From Pseudomonas coleopterorum (GTDB lineage Bacteria > Pseudomonadota > Gammaproteobacteria > Pseudomonadales > Pseudomonadaceae), in the NCBI RefSeq assembly GCF_900105555.1, contig NZ_FNTZ01000001.1:1488001-1552000 (forward strand): a stretch of 64,000 bases of DNA. The letters run 5' to 3'. Positions within the stretch are counted from its first letter, which is position 1. Each line of letters opens with the position of its first letter. The translations under genes and the position numbers were made by a program. Positions 28,112-37,399 of the stretch are shown in pieces. The notes under the pieces were generated by a model. That model saw only the letters and a list, made by a program, of their open reading frames with translations. It was not told where the DNA came from and searched no databases.

Positions 28112-28810
28112 GTGAATCCGCACAGCTTGTCCCATCGTCTGGAGCGCGTGGCCGCCCAGGTCCCCGTCGGCGCGCACCTGGCTGACATCGGTTCGGATCA
28201 CGCCTACCTGCCGGTGGCGCTGGTCCTGCGTGGTGTCATCCCCCAGGCCGTTGCCGGTGAGGTCGCCCAGACGCCGTTTCTGGCGGCCCGGCGCAGCGTC
28301 CGCGAGAGCGGGCTGGAGCACTGTATCAGCGTGCGTCAGGCCGACGGGCTGGCGGCGATTCAAGCGTGCGATCGGATCACGGCGGTCAGCCTGTGCGGCA
28401 TGGGCGGGGAAACCATCCGCGACATTCTGCAGGCGGGCAGGGCGCATTTGACCCGTGGCGAGCGATTGATCCTGCAGCCCAATGGCGGCGAATGCGATCT
28501 GCGCCAGTGGCTGATGGACAATGGTTATCGCATCCGGCATGAAGAAGTGCTGCGGGAAAACCGCTTCGACTACGAGATCATCGTGGCCGATCACGGCCAA
28601 CCGGTGACCTACAGCCCCCAGGAGCTGTTTTTCGGACCCTTGCAGCTGCGCCAGCGTACTCCGGCGTTCCTAGACAAATGGCAGCGCCTGCTGCACCTCA
28701 AGCGTCGCACCCTCGAACGCCTGGCCCACGCTCGCCAAAGCGGACTCGACGGCAAGCGCCTCGAGCTCGCCCGACACATCCAATGGATCGAATCCCTCAA
28801 CCCCCTGTAG
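28112..28810 (+). CDS. trmK: tRNA (adenine-N1)-methyltransferase, TrmK family
   Basis: This is a 232-residue SAM-dependent methyltransferase, starting with GTG. The SAM-binding motif is ADIGSDHAYLP, followed by ICGMGG-like SLCGMGGETI and LQPNGGECDLRQWL, which are the TrmK (YqfN) landmarks; a C-terminal coiled helix follows. TrmK methylates N1 of A22 in the tRNA D-loop in Bacillus. The substrate tRNA in Pseudomonas is inferred from the family. The last codon and stop (CTG TAG) are provided by the first bases of a REP element (GTAG at 28807-28810). Confidence 0.85.
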   Translation: MNPHSLSHRLERVAAQVPVGAHLADIGSDHAYLPVALVLRGVIPQAVAGEVAQTPFLAARRSVRESGLEHCISVRQADGLAAIQACDRITAVSLCGMGGETIRDILQAGRAHLTRGERLILQPNGGECDLRQWLMDNGYRIRHEEVLRENRFDYEIIVADHGQPVTYSPQELFFGPLQLRQRTPAFLDKWQRLLHLKRRTLERLAHARQSGLDGKRLELARHIQWIESLNPL

Positions 28811-28892
28811 CAGCGGTGCAAGCCGCGTCACTGCGCATGCGGTGCGTCAGTTGCTCTGCGGTGGTCCCGGACGCGGCTCGCGCCGCTGCTAC
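28807..28892. repeat. Inverted pair of GTAG-type REP elements
   Basis: The top-strand unit at 28807-28829 includes the trmK stop codon. The bottom-strand unit lies at 28870-28892. The pair separates trmK from the convergent SDR gene. Confidence 0.85.
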
Positions 28893-28941
28893 AGGAGAAT
28901 ATGGTGTTTTGTCGCGGCAGCGCGAATGCGGCGCGTCAGAT

Positions 28942-29712
28942 TCACCACGGTATGGGCTGCCCATCCCAGGCCCAGAAGCTGCCGGTTTGCACCGGTCCGT
29001 GCTGGCCGATCAATTCGAGCAGGCAACGGGCGGCGAAATCGGGGTCGAACAATTTGCCCGCCGGGACGTTGGCCTGGAAGGGCTGCGAGAGCCGGGTGTC
29101 GGTGGTGCCTGGGTGCAAAGCCAACACTGTGGCCGCAGGATTCAAACGCTTGAGCTCGATGCTGGCCGTGCGCAACAGCTGGTTGAGTGCCGCCTTGCTG
29201 GCGCGATAGCTGTACCAGCCACCCAGGCGGTTGTCGCCGATCGAACCGACCCTGGCCGACAGCGCGGCGAAGGTGGCGGGCTGTTTGCGCAACAAGGGCA
29301 GCAGATGCTTGAGCAGCAGGATCGGGGCAAAGGCATTGGTGGCGAAGCTGGCCTGCAGGCTGCTCAGATCCAGCTGGGCCAGCCCTTTTTCCGGCCGCGC
29401 GCCGTCCTGATGCAGAATCCCCAGCGTGCTGATCACCAGATGCAGATGAGCGCAATCGGCCGCCACCGCATCGGCCAGCCGCTGCAGGGCCTGCTCATCG
29501 CGCGCATCGCAATCGAGGCTGACCAGACGAGGTCCATGGCGCTCAGCCGACGCCGCCAGCTCGGCGCTGGTCGTGGCTTGCCGAGAAACCGCAAACACTT
29601 GGGCGACATCCTCACGCTGCAACAACTGCTCGCACAACGCCAGGCCGATGCCTTGGCTGGCGCCACAGACCAGTACAGACGCACTGCCGGATAGATCGGG
29701 TATCAACGCCAT
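28942..29712 (-). CDS. Short-chain dehydrogenase/reductase (SDR family)
   Basis: This is a 256-residue classical SDR. The nucleotide-binding motif is GASQGIG, followed by the NAG-like STLG segment, and the catalytic residues are the serine in ALSARVGS and YSYRASK (Y and K). The domain around LHPGTTDTRLSQPF is typical of the CsgA/C-factor-like branch of SDRs. It should be a soluble NAD(P)-dependent oxidoreductase of unknown substrate. It is divergent from the Nudix gene. Confidence 0.85.
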   Translation of the reverse strand: MALIPDLSGSASVLVCGASQGIGLALCEQLLQREDVAQVFAVSRQATTSAELAASAERHGPRLVSLDCDARDEQALQRLADAVAADCAHLHLVISTLGILHQDGARPEKGLAQLDLSSLQASFATNAFAPILLLKHLLPLLRKQPATFAALSARVGSIGDNRLGGWYSYRASKAALNQLLRTASIELKRLNPAATVLALHPGTTDTRLSQPFQANVPAGKLFDPDFAARCLLELIGQHGPVQTGSFWAWDGQPIPW

Positions 29713-29837
29713 GGTCCACCGCCCTGCCAGAAGATCTTACCGATAGGACCGAGAACCACCCCCAAACGTTCTCCAGTGGCAATTGCCAGCTCATGCACGG
29801 CGTGCCATGGTGCCCACCTTTTTTCAGGAGAGACGCC

Positions 29838-30233
29838 ATGGCCGCCACCATCCATATCGCTGCCGCACTGCTGCTCAACGAGCAAGGGCAAACGTTGCTG
29901 GTGCGCAAGCGCAACACGAGCGCCTTCATGCAGCCAGGCGGCAAGATCGAATCGGGCGAGCAGCCTGCCCAGGCACTGGTTCGTGAGTTGGAGGAGGAGT
30001 TGGGCATCGCGGTGGATCCCGCCGAGGCCAGATTTCTGGGTACCTACACAGCCGTGGCCGCCAACGAGCCCGGCCATGAAGTGCATTGCGAGCTTTTTCA
30101 AGTACGCATCAAGGCCCAGGTCAGCCCCGCTGCGGAAATCGAAGAAGCGCTGTGGGTTGATGCCACAACGGTGGCCAAGCTCGAACTGGCGCCGCTGACG
30201 CGCGACCAGATTTTGCCGCTGCACTACCTCTGA
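29838..30233 (+). CDS. Nudix hydrolase
   Basis: This is a 131-residue protein with an intact Nudix box starting at GGKIESGE and continuing to RELEEELGI. I place the start at the ATG at 29838, preceded by CAGGAGAG; an upstream ATG at 29793 in frame lacks this. The family cleaves nucleoside diphosphates linked to another moiety, in the cytoplasm. The substrate is not evident, and the early LLVRKRNTSAFMQPGGK pattern resembles the MutT-like and NUDIX-housecleaning members. Confidence 0.87.
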   Translation: MAATIHIAAALLLNEQGQTLLVRKRNTSAFMQPGGKIESGEQPAQALVRELEEELGIAVDPAEARFLGTYTAVAANEPGHEVHCELFQVRIKAQVSPAAEIEEALWVDATTVAKLELAPLTRDQILPLHYL

Positions 30234-30252
30234 AGCCCAGGCTCGACCCGCT

Positions 30253-30414
30253 TCAGGCCTGATCGACAGCGTGACTTGCGCTGTCGGCCTCGAGCGCCAG
30301 CTTCGCCCGGTCCGCCTTGCTGATGTAACGGTCCTTGCTCTGCGGCGCCAGCTTGGCGCTGGCCTTCTTGGCATGTGCTTGCAACAGCTGTTTGATCTTC
30401 TTGCGACGATTCAT
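30253..30414 (-). CDS. Small basic protein, DUF2986 family
   Basis: This 53-residue protein begins MNRRKKIKQLLQAHAKKA and contains KDRYISKADRAKL, the pattern of the DUF2986 family found in Pseudomonas and marine gamma-proteobacteria. It is strongly positively charged in the first half. Function is unknown. It is convergent with the Nudix gene, with only 19 bp between the stops; a short TGAAGC/GCTTCA hairpin (30231-30255) overlaps both ends. Confidence 0.75.
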   Translation of the reverse strand: MNRRKKIKQLLQAHAKKASAKLAPQSKDRYISKADRAKLALEADSASHAVDQA

Positions 30415-30482
30415 GGCGTGGCCCAGGGGAGAAGTGGGTCGATGATACCAGTACGGCCCATCGACCCGCTCGCGGCTGCCGA

Positions 30483-32663
30483 TCAGAAGCTGTACTTGGC
30501 CGTCAGCATCAGGTTGCGCGGGTTGCCGTAGCTGTCGCCGCCATAGCTGGTCGAGGTAGCGATGGCGTTGTAGTACTTGCGGTCGAACACGTTGTTGGCG
30601 TTGATCTGCAGGTCCAGGTTGCGGCTCACCTGATAGCCGGCCATCAGGTCGGTGACGGCATAGCTGCCCTGTTCCAGGCGGTAGCTGCCGCCATCGGCCA
30701 GGTCGACATCGTTGTACAGGCGGCTCTGCCAGGACAGGGTACCGCCCACGCGCAGTTTCTCCAGCGGGCCCTGGAAGCGGTAGGTGGTGGTGACCTTGAA
30801 CAGGTGCTCGGGAATGTCGGTGTCGTAGCGCTGGTTTTCGTTCTGTGGGTTGGCGCTGTCCTTGAGCGTGTGCACCCGCGCGTAGGTGTAGCCACCGCCC
30901 ACCTGCCAGTTCTCGGTCAGCGCCCCCTGCAGCTCGAAGTCGATGCCCTGGCTGCGCACTTCGCCCGACGCTTCGTAGCAACTGAGCTGCGGGCAGTTCT
31001 CGACGAAGATCTGCACCGCGCGGTTTTCCTGATCGACCCGAAACAGCGCCAGGCTGGCATTCAGCGCGCCATCGAAATACTCGCCCTTGATGCCGATCTC
31101 GTAGTTCTTGCCCTGAATCGGCCGCACCGGCGTGCCGCTGGTGTCCTGGGCGCTTTGCGGGGTAAAGATGTCGCTGTAGCTGGCATACAGCGAATGGTGG
31201 TCGTCCAGATCAAAGATCAGCCCGGCGTAACGGGTGACATTGCGGGTGACCTTGTAGTCGCCTTCGCCATCGCGGTTGTCATAGTCGTACCAGTCCAGGC
31301 GGCCACCGAGAATCAGCTTCAGCGGGTCGGCCAGGCTCAGGCGTGTGGTCATGTACAGGCCATCCTGGGTGGTGACTTCGCGGTCGTTGTCGGTATGGGT
31401 GAAGTTCGGCTTGCCGGCGTTGATCGGCCAGTTGGTGTCGTAGGGATCGTAGTTGTGCGTGGTCATGTCGTAGATGCGCCTGCTGGCGCCGACCACCAGT
31501 TCGTGAGTGCGTCCGAACGCCTGGAACGGACCGCTGACGAAGGCATCGAGGCCAGCCTGGTTTTCATCGTGTGCCGACTGGTACACGGTACGTGCCAGGG
31601 TATTTTCGAACCAGCGCGATTGATAAGAGCCCGAGAACAAGCCGTTCTGCTCGGCGTAGTTGGCGTTGACCTGCAGGTTCCAGTCGTTGGCCAGGCGCTG
31701 GCGTACTTCCGCGAACACGGTGTTGATTTCCTGGTCCTTGTTCTCCCATTTGGTGCCCGGGTTGTACGAGCGCGGCAGGTCCAGGTGATGGCCGTCCTGG
31801 CCGATCATCGATGAACCCCAGAAGTAATTGGTCTTGTCCTTCTGGTGAGAGAAACCCACTGTCAGCAGGGTGTCTTCGCTCAGGTCCGCTTCGGTCACCG
31901 CGTAGAACAGGCCATGGTCCTCTTCCACACCATCGATGAAGCTGTTGGCATCGCGGTAGGACGCCACTACCCGGCCGCGCAGGGTACCCGCCGGGTTGAG
32001 CGGGCTGGAAGCGTCGATTTCGCCACGGTAGTCGTCGTGGCTGCCCGCGGCGCCGGTCAGGGTGACCTTCTGTTCGGCGAGCGGGCGTTTGCGCACCAGG
32101 TTGATGGCCGCCGAGGGGTTGCCGGCACCGGTGACCAGGCCCGTCGCACCACGCACCACCTCGACCCGATCGAACATCGCCAGGTTGGGCTGGGCGCCGA
32201 TGGTGACGCCCGAGTAGCCGCTGGGGATGCCGTCGTACATCAGGTTGTCGATGTCGAAACCGCGTGCTGTATAGGCCTGGCGACCGGGACCGTTGGCATA
32301 GCTGAGGAACAGGCCAGGGGTGGCGCGCACCGCATCGTTGATGCTGGTCATGGCCTGGTCGTCCATGCGCTGGCGGGTGATCACGGTCACCGCCTGGGGC
32401 GTTTCACGCAGGCTCAGCGGCAGTTTGGTAGCCGTCGCCATGCTGCCGGTGGTGTAGGACTGGGAGCCCTCGGTGTAGCTGCCCAGCTGGAATGCGTTCG
32501 AGGTGATCTCGCTAGCACCCAGTTCGATGACTCCAGGCGCCGCCTGCTGCTGGCTTGCGGTGCTGTCGTCGGCCAGGGCTGGCGTGATCGTTGCCATGCA
32601 GATGGCCAGGGCCAGCAGGTTTTGCGGAGGGTAGGGGAGCGGCGAACGGGACATGCGAGACAT
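30483..32663 (-). CDS. TonB-dependent siderophore receptor (FhuE-like)
   Basis: This is a 726-residue outer-membrane receptor. A signal peptide ends near residue 31 (TPALA), then a TonB-box/plug region follows, with LPLSLRETPQAVTVITRQRM and the VRGATGLVTGAGNPSAAINLVRK plug motif. A 22-strand barrel runs to a terminal phenylalanine. It has no N-terminal transmembrane-signalling domain, so it is not expected to act through a FecR/FecI pair. Sequence is closest in style to FhuE/FoxA-type hydroxamate siderophore receptors; the siderophore is not certain. AGGAAG precedes the ATG by 6 nt. A Fur box lies upstream at 32686-32704, so expression should rise under iron limitation. Confidence 0.9.
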   Translation of the reverse strand: MSRMSRSPLPYPPQNLLALAICMATITPALADDSTASQQQAAPGVIELGASEITSNAFQLGSYTEGSQSYTTGSMATATKLPLSLRETPQAVTVITRQRMDDQAMTSINDAVRATPGLFLSYANGPGRQAYTARGFDIDNLMYDGIPSGYSGVTIGAQPNLAMFDRVEVVRGATGLVTGAGNPSAAINLVRKRPLAEQKVTLTGAAGSHDDYRGEIDASSPLNPAGTLRGRVVASYRDANSFIDGVEEDHGLFYAVTEADLSEDTLLTVGFSHQKDKTNYFWGSSMIGQDGHHLDLPRSYNPGTKWENKDQEINTVFAEVRQRLANDWNLQVNANYAEQNGLFSGSYQSRWFENTLARTVYQSAHDENQAGLDAFVSGPFQAFGRTHELVVGASRRIYDMTTHNYDPYDTNWPINAGKPNFTHTDNDREVTTQDGLYMTTRLSLADPLKLILGGRLDWYDYDNRDGEGDYKVTRNVTRYAGLIFDLDDHHSLYASYSDIFTPQSAQDTSGTPVRPIQGKNYEIGIKGEYFDGALNASLALFRVDQENRAVQIFVENCPQLSCYEASGEVRSQGIDFELQGALTENWQVGGGYTYARVHTLKDSANPQNENQRYDTDIPEHLFKVTTTYRFQGPLEKLRVGGTLSWQSRLYNDVDLADGGSYRLEQGSYAVTDLMAGYQVSRNLDLQINANNVFDRKYYNAIATSTSYGGDSYGNPRNLMLTAKYSF

Positions 32664-32685
32664 GAAAAGCTTCCTGGCTAGACAA

Positions 32686-32704
32686 GATAATGCGAATCGT
32701 TTGC
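32686..32704 (-). promoter_or_regulatory. Fur box upstream of the siderophore receptor
   Basis: The 19-bp stretch GATAATGCGAATCGTTTGC matches the Fur consensus at 14 of 19 positions and sits 23-41 bp before the receptor ATG, overlapping the likely promoter. Confidence 0.7.
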
Positions 32705-32809
32705 ACTATTGTGTCAGAAATTTCCTACGCGCGTCGTCCACCCCGGGAAAAATGTCCTGCAACCGCGTCACTGCGAATGCAGTGCCCCACCCCCTCCGCG
32801 TCGTCCCCG

Positions 32810-32893
32810 GACGCGGCTCGCAAGCCTCTGTAGCAGCGGCGCAAGCCGCGTCACGGGGAACGCGATCCGTTGGAGCAGCGGCGCGAGCCGCGT
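32810..32893. repeat. GTAG-type REP elements, one complete and two partial
   Basis: A complete top-strand unit lies at 32830-32852. A truncated bottom-strand unit lies at 32810-32823, and a degenerate top-strand copy (GAGCAGCGG...GCCGCGTC) at about 32872-32893. The remaining bases of the 32705-33069 gap hold nothing I can name beyond the promoter of the next gene; GTCATCGGTG-rich sequence after 33070 is already coding. Confidence 0.8.
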
Positions 32894-33069
32894 CACGGTG
32901 CATACGGTGGATCGGTTTCCTTGCGGCGTCCCCGCACTCGGCCACTACACCGATGGTCGCAGCAATGAGCAACGACGGCCGCGCGTCACCCATATGTCAC
33001 ATTTCATGTCTAGCTTCGAGGATCACACCCCGGGCGCGCCGGCCATCCTCCCTACCGCAAAGAGCCGCC

Positions 33070-34758
33070 ATGGAAATCGATATCTTCAAAGACCTGCTGG
33101 TCCCTGTCATCGGTGGCCTGGGCATTTTCATGCTCGGGCTGGAATTCATGTCCGACGGCATCAACAACCTGGCGGCCAACCGCATGCGCGCCTGGCTGGC
33201 CAAGCTGGCCGGCACGCCCGCCAAGGGCCTGGCCGCCGGAACCGTGATCACCGGCGTGCTGCAATCCAGCACGGCCATGACCGTCATGACGGTCGGGCTG
33301 GTCAACGCCGGCGTGGTCGGGCTGCGGCCGGCCATCAGCGTGATCATGGGTGCCAACATCGGCACCACCCTGGGCAACGGCTTGATCGCCATGCCGCTGG
33401 GGCCACTGGGACTGATCTTCGCCGGGCTGTTCGCCCTGGTCTATGTCTTCAGCAAGAACGAAAAGACCCGCCATCTGGCCATTGCCATCATCGGTTTCTC
33501 GTTGATCTTCTACGGCCTGAACCTGTTGACCGGCGGGCTCAAGCCCCTGCGCGACTTGCCGGAAGTGATGTCGGTCATCTCCGGATTGCGCGCCGACAGC
33601 TACACCGGCCTGGCGATCTGCGTGCTGACCGCCGCCGGCATCACCGCCATGATCCATTCCTCGTCGGCCACCATCGGCATCGTCATGGGCCTGGGGGCTG
33701 CCGGCATTCTGGATTGGCAGACGGCAGTGGCGTTTTCCCTGGGCGCTGACCTGGGCACCACCGTCACCTCATGGCTGGCCTCGCTCAACCTGTCGAAGAA
33801 CGCCAAGCGCGCGGCCTATGCCCATATCGCCTTCAACTTCATCGGCGTTGCCGTGATGTTTCCGCTGTTCTTTGTGTCCATGGACATCCTGCAAGGGACC
33901 ATGGGCCTGTTCGGCATGGACGTGACCCGTACCAGTACGGTCGATGGCAAGGAAAGCTTCCCGATGGTGCCCGTGGCGGTGGGGCTTTACTCCATCGGCT
34001 TCAATATCTTCAACACGGCGCTGATGTTTCCCTTCATCGGCGTGTTCGAGCGTGTGCTTTCACGCATCGGCGCCAGCCGCAGCGACGCGGAGGACTATGC
34101 CGTACCGCGTCATCTCGACCGTGCCGCGCTGGCCAATGTGAACACCGGTGTGGCCGCCGTCAGCCAGGAACTGACCCGCTACAGCCAGGGCATGGGCCTG
34201 CTGCTGGACGCGGCGCGCGGCCAATCCCGGGCGCTGAAGAACGCCGCGGAACATGAGCACGCGCTGGACACCCTGAGCCAGGAGATTCGCGGCTACACCG
34301 CGCAGATGTTCAAGAACGATGTCACGGCGCGGCAGACCAATCTGCTCGCCAGCCTCATCGAGGAAGAAGACTTCAGCGCAAGCCTGACCCGGACCCTGTC
34401 GCAGATCGCCCGCCGCATCGAGCGTCAGGTGTTTTGCGCCAATGCACGGAAGATCGTCGACGCCATTCTCGATATCGTCGAGCCGGCCGTGCGCAAGGGA
34501 CCACAGGGCGCCTACCTGCCGAACGCCCATGCCAGGGACCTGCTGGCCCTGCGCGAGCGCTGCCTGCAGCCCGAGCAGAACCTGGGCTGGGACGAACGCG
34601 GCGCCATCCTGGCCTTGCTGGGCAGTGCCGAGCGCGCGCTGAATCTGGTCCAGCGCATCGCCGAGGAGCGGCTTTCGGTGTCACGAGAGCTGGATCAGAC
34701 CGACCCAGCGTCGGCGGCCGACCATGCCCCCTCCGGAGTACTGGCCAAACCGCTGTAG
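33070..34758 (+). CDS. Na+/phosphate cotransporter, NptA/YjbB family with PhoU-like tail
   Basis: This is a 562-residue membrane protein. It starts at the ATG at 33070, although the frame is open further upstream through REP sequence. Two inverted repeats of the Na/Pi-cotransporter domain are visible, each with the QSST-type motif: GVLQSSTAMTVM and AMIHSSSATIGIV. The last 200 or so residues form a helical PhoU-like cytoplasmic domain. The family couples Na+ gradients to phosphate movement; E. coli YjbB exports phosphate, so direction here is open. No pst or pho genes are adjacent. Confidence 0.88.
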   Translation: MEIDIFKDLLVPVIGGLGIFMLGLEFMSDGINNLAANRMRAWLAKLAGTPAKGLAAGTVITGVLQSSTAMTVMTVGLVNAGVVGLRPAISVIMGANIGTTLGNGLIAMPLGPLGLIFAGLFALVYVFSKNEKTRHLAIAIIGFSLIFYGLNLLTGGLKPLRDLPEVMSVISGLRADSYTGLAICVLTAAGITAMIHSSSATIGIVMGLGAAGILDWQTAVAFSLGADLGTTVTSWLASLNLSKNAKRAAYAHIAFNFIGVAVMFPLFFVSMDILQGTMGLFGMDVTRTSTVDGKESFPMVPVAVGLYSIGFNIFNTALMFPFIGVFERVLSRIGASRSDAEDYAVPRHLDRAALANVNTGVAAVSQELTRYSQGMGLLLDAARGQSRALKNAAEHEHALDTLSQEIRGYTAQMFKNDVTARQTNLLASLIEEEDFSASLTRTLSQIARRIERQVFCANARKIVDAILDIVEPAVRKGPQGAYLPNAHARDLLALRERCLQPEQNLGWDERGAILALLGSAERALNLVQRIAEERLSVSRELDQTDPASAADHAPSGVLAKPL

Positions 34759-34770
34759 GCTGCGCCGGTG

Positions 34771-35958
34771 TCAGCGTGCTGCGGCGGCGGGCGCGGTGGC
34801 GTTGTACCAGGGCCGCAGCAGACTGAGCAGGCCCAGCAGCGCCATGCCGGCGCCCAGCCACAACGGGGCGCGCAGCCCCAGACCGGCATCGATCACTGCA
34901 CCACCGGCCCAACTGCCTAGGGCCAGCCCGGCGGTGATCACCGAGGTGTGCAGGGTGTTGACCAGTGCGCCGGGCTCGGCGGCCTTCATCACCCGCGCGA
35001 CCATGGCCGGGTTCAGCGCGACCCCGGTCAGGCCAACGGTGAGGAAGCAGCCTAGGTTCAGCCAGAACACCTGACCGGCGAGGGCGAATCCGCCCAGCGC
35101 CAGCACCAGCAAGGCCAGGCCCCAACCCAGGGCGGCGAAGGTATGCCGATCGGCGATCCGGCCCACCACCATGTTGCCCAGCACGTTGGCCACGCCGTAC
35201 AACGCCAGCAACGGCGCCACCTGGGCAGGAGCCACGCCGACTTCCTCGATCAGGATCGGCGTGCAATAACTGAACGCAGCGAAGGTCGCGCCGATGATCA
35301 GGCCGCTGGTGATGTAGGCACCCCACAGGCTGCGGTTCTTCAGGCTGATCCACTGTCTGCCCAGCGACGGCTCGTCGCCGGCCTCGGCGCGCGGCAGGCG
35401 CGTGGCGACCAGCACCGTGCACAGCGAGGCCAGCGCCACCACCAACCAGGCACTGGCCCGCCAGCCATAGTGATGTTCGACCCAGGCGGTCGCCGGCACG
35501 CCGGCCACGGGCGACAGCATCAGCCCGGCCAGCACCACCGAAATGGCCCGGCCGCGGTCCTGCAGGCTGACCAGCCCGGCGCACAGGGTCATGCACAGGC
35601 CGATGCAGGCGGCGCTGGACACGCCCATGACGATGCGTGCCAAGGCCAGTACCGTGTAGGTGGGCGCGGCGGCGGCCAGCGCCCCGGCCAGCACGTACAC
35701 CGCCAGCAGACCGACCAGCGCCCGTTGATTGCTGATCCCGCGCGACAGCAGCAGCACCGTGACCGGTGGCCCGCCCAGGGCCATGCCCAGCGCATACAGG
35801 GCAATCAGGTTGCCGACCTGGGCCAGGCTCACGGAGAACGCGGCGGCCAGCGCGGGCATCATCCCGGCTACCATGAACTCGGCGGTCACCAGCGAGAAAA
35901 TCGTCAACCCCAACAGGTAGACGGTCGGCGGAAGCTTGGAACGGGTGGTCATGAGCAT
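34771..35958 (-). CDS. MFS transporter, DHA1/AraJ-like family
   Basis: This 395-residue protein has twelve hydrophobic segments. The start of helix 1 reads FSLVTAEFMVAGMMPALAA, the pattern of the AraJ/YdhP group of drug and sugar exporters. I choose the ATG at 35958; ATG 35952 and TTG 35967 are in frame and also possible, and no clear ribosome-binding site decides it. The substrate is unknown. It is divergent from the class V aminotransferase and convergent with the phosphate transporter (12 bp apart). Confidence 0.8.
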   Translation of the reverse strand: MLMTTRSKLPPTVYLLGLTIFSLVTAEFMVAGMMPALAAAFSVSLAQVGNLIALYALGMALGGPPVTVLLLSRGISNQRALVGLLAVYVLAGALAAAAPTYTVLALARIVMGVSSAACIGLCMTLCAGLVSLQDRGRAISVVLAGLMLSPVAGVPATAWVEHHYGWRASAWLVVALASLCTVLVATRLPRAEAGDEPSLGRQWISLKNRSLWGAYITSGLIIGATFAAFSYCTPILIEEVGVAPAQVAPLLALYGVANVLGNMVVGRIADRHTFAALGWGLALLVLALGGFALAGQVFWLNLGCFLTVGLTGVALNPAMVARVMKAAEPGALVNTLHTSVITAGLALGSWAGGAVIDAGLGLRAPLWLGAGMALLGLLSLLRPWYNATAPAAAAR

Positions 35959-36115
35959 CTCGGACAAAAATGAAGCTGGCTACCCTAGGGATTGTTGAAC
36001 GAATGGTCAAATAACCAGGGGCGCTCTGTTCATGTCAGCGACGACCGGCGTTGCCCCTTGCATCCCACGTCCGGCAAAGCGATGCTCGGTGTCTTCCCCT
36101 CAAGAGCGTGCTGTC

Positions 36116-37312
36116 ATGCCCCGCGTAACGCAAAGCCCTGCCGAATTGGCCATGGATGAAACCTTCTGGACGGACGTTGCTGCACGCTACCCACGCGACG
36201 ACGGGCCGATCAACCTCGACGGCGGTTATTTCGGTCGCATGAGCGAAGGCGTGGTGAGCGCCTATGAAGACGCGATCCGCCATGTCAATCGCAGCAACTC
36301 GGTGCACGTGCGCCAGCACTTCGACAAGCATGAGGCCGACGCCATCCGCCAGCAGCTTGCCGACCTGATGGGCGTGCCCGCAGGTGAGCTGACCTTCGCC
36401 CGCAGCGCATCCGAGGCCCTGTATTCGCTGATCCGCAACTACACGCGTCTGCAGCCGGGCGATCAGGTGTTGATCAGCGACCTGGACTACGGCTCGGTGC
36501 AGGGTGCCTTCGACTGGCTGCAACAGGCCCGCGGTGTCGAGCTGGTACGTCTGGTCCACGAGCACCCCGCCAGCTACGAGGCTTTGCTCCAGACCTACCG
36601 CCAGGCCTTCGCCACCCATCCGCGGCTCAAGCTCATGGCGTTGACCCACGTCACCCACCGTACCGGGCTGGTCATGCCGATCAAGGCCATTGCCGCCCAG
36701 GCCCGTGCCCACGGCATCGACGTGATTCTGGACGGTGCCCATTCGCTCGGTCAGATGGAGGTCGATCTGCACGACCTGGGCATCGAGCTGGCGGGCTTCA
36801 ACCTGCAGAAATGGATTGGCGCGCCGCTCAGCCTGGGGGTCATTCACGTTCGCCGCGAGCGCCTCGCCGATTTCTCGCCGGACATGGGCAACCCCAGCTA
36901 TCCAGCCGACGACATCCGCTGCCTGAGCCCCTACGGCACCCCCAACGTCCCCGCGTTGATGAGCCTGCCCACAGTGTTTGCCGAACACCAGGCGTTGGGC
37001 GGCTGGCCAGTGAAGGGCGCGCGCCTGCGTTACCTGCGTGACCTGTGGCTGACGCCTGCGCGAAAGCTGCCGGGCATCGAAGTGCTCACGCCCGAAGACC
37101 CGCGCCTGTCCTGCTGCATCGCCTCGTTCCGTTTCCGCGACGTGCAGGACCAGCAGGGCAAGATCGACCAGCTCCTCGCCCAATTCAATATTTTTACCGT
37201 TGCTCGCGACGGCTCCGCCTGCGGGCCCTGCATTCGGGTGACGCCGGGGATCAACACGACGCCCGCCGACATGCACGCCCTGGTCGATGCCTTGACGGTG
37301 ATGAGTCGCTGA
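36116..37312 (+). CDS. Class V aminotransferase family protein (isopenicillin-N-epimerase-like)
   Basis: This is a 398-residue PLP enzyme if read from the ATG at 36116; the frame also has an ATG at 36032, but the extra residues look non-homologous. The cofactor lysine is in GFNLQKWIGAPL, the PLP-pairing aspartate in VILDGAHSLGQM, and the substrate region in GELTFARSASEAL. It belongs with isopenicillin-N-epimerase and cysteine-desulfurase-like members of fold type I. There are no beta-lactam genes nearby, so that specific name should not be taken literally. Substrate and pathway are unknown. Confidence 0.82.
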   Translation: MPRVTQSPAELAMDETFWTDVAARYPRDDGPINLDGGYFGRMSEGVVSAYEDAIRHVNRSNSVHVRQHFDKHEADAIRQQLADLMGVPAGELTFARSASEALYSLIRNYTRLQPGDQVLISDLDYGSVQGAFDWLQQARGVELVRLVHEHPASYEALLQTYRQAFATHPRLKLMALTHVTHRTGLVMPIKAIAAQARAHGIDVILDGAHSLGQMEVDLHDLGIELAGFNLQKWIGAPLSLGVIHVRRERLADFSPDMGNPSYPADDIRCLSPYGTPNVPALMSLPTVFAEHQALGGWPVKGARLRYLRDLWLTPARKLPGIEVLTPEDPRLSCCIASFRFRDVQDQQGKIDQLLAQFNIFTVARDGSACGPCIRVTPGINTTPADMHALVDALTVMSR

Positions 37313-37337
37313 TCGGGAAGCAGGGGGGCAACAAACA

Positions 37338-37362
37338 ACCGGCGCGCTGAACGCGCGCCGGT
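37338..37362 (-). terminator. Rho-independent terminator of the dehydrogenase operon
   Basis: A 10-bp stem (ACCGGCGCGC with GCGCGCCGGT) and 5-nt loop lie between convergent genes. On the bottom strand the hairpin is followed by TGTTTGTTG, a T-rich tail, which fits termination of the gene ending at 37400. Confidence 0.6.
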
Positions 37363-37399
37363 GGACAACACCTCGGGGCAGGGCGCCCCGAAGCCAGCC

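Noticed and set aside
36116..37312. Beta-lactam biosynthesis (isopenicillin N epimerase)
   Set aside because: Only the fold family supports it; no neighbouring beta-lactam genes exist.
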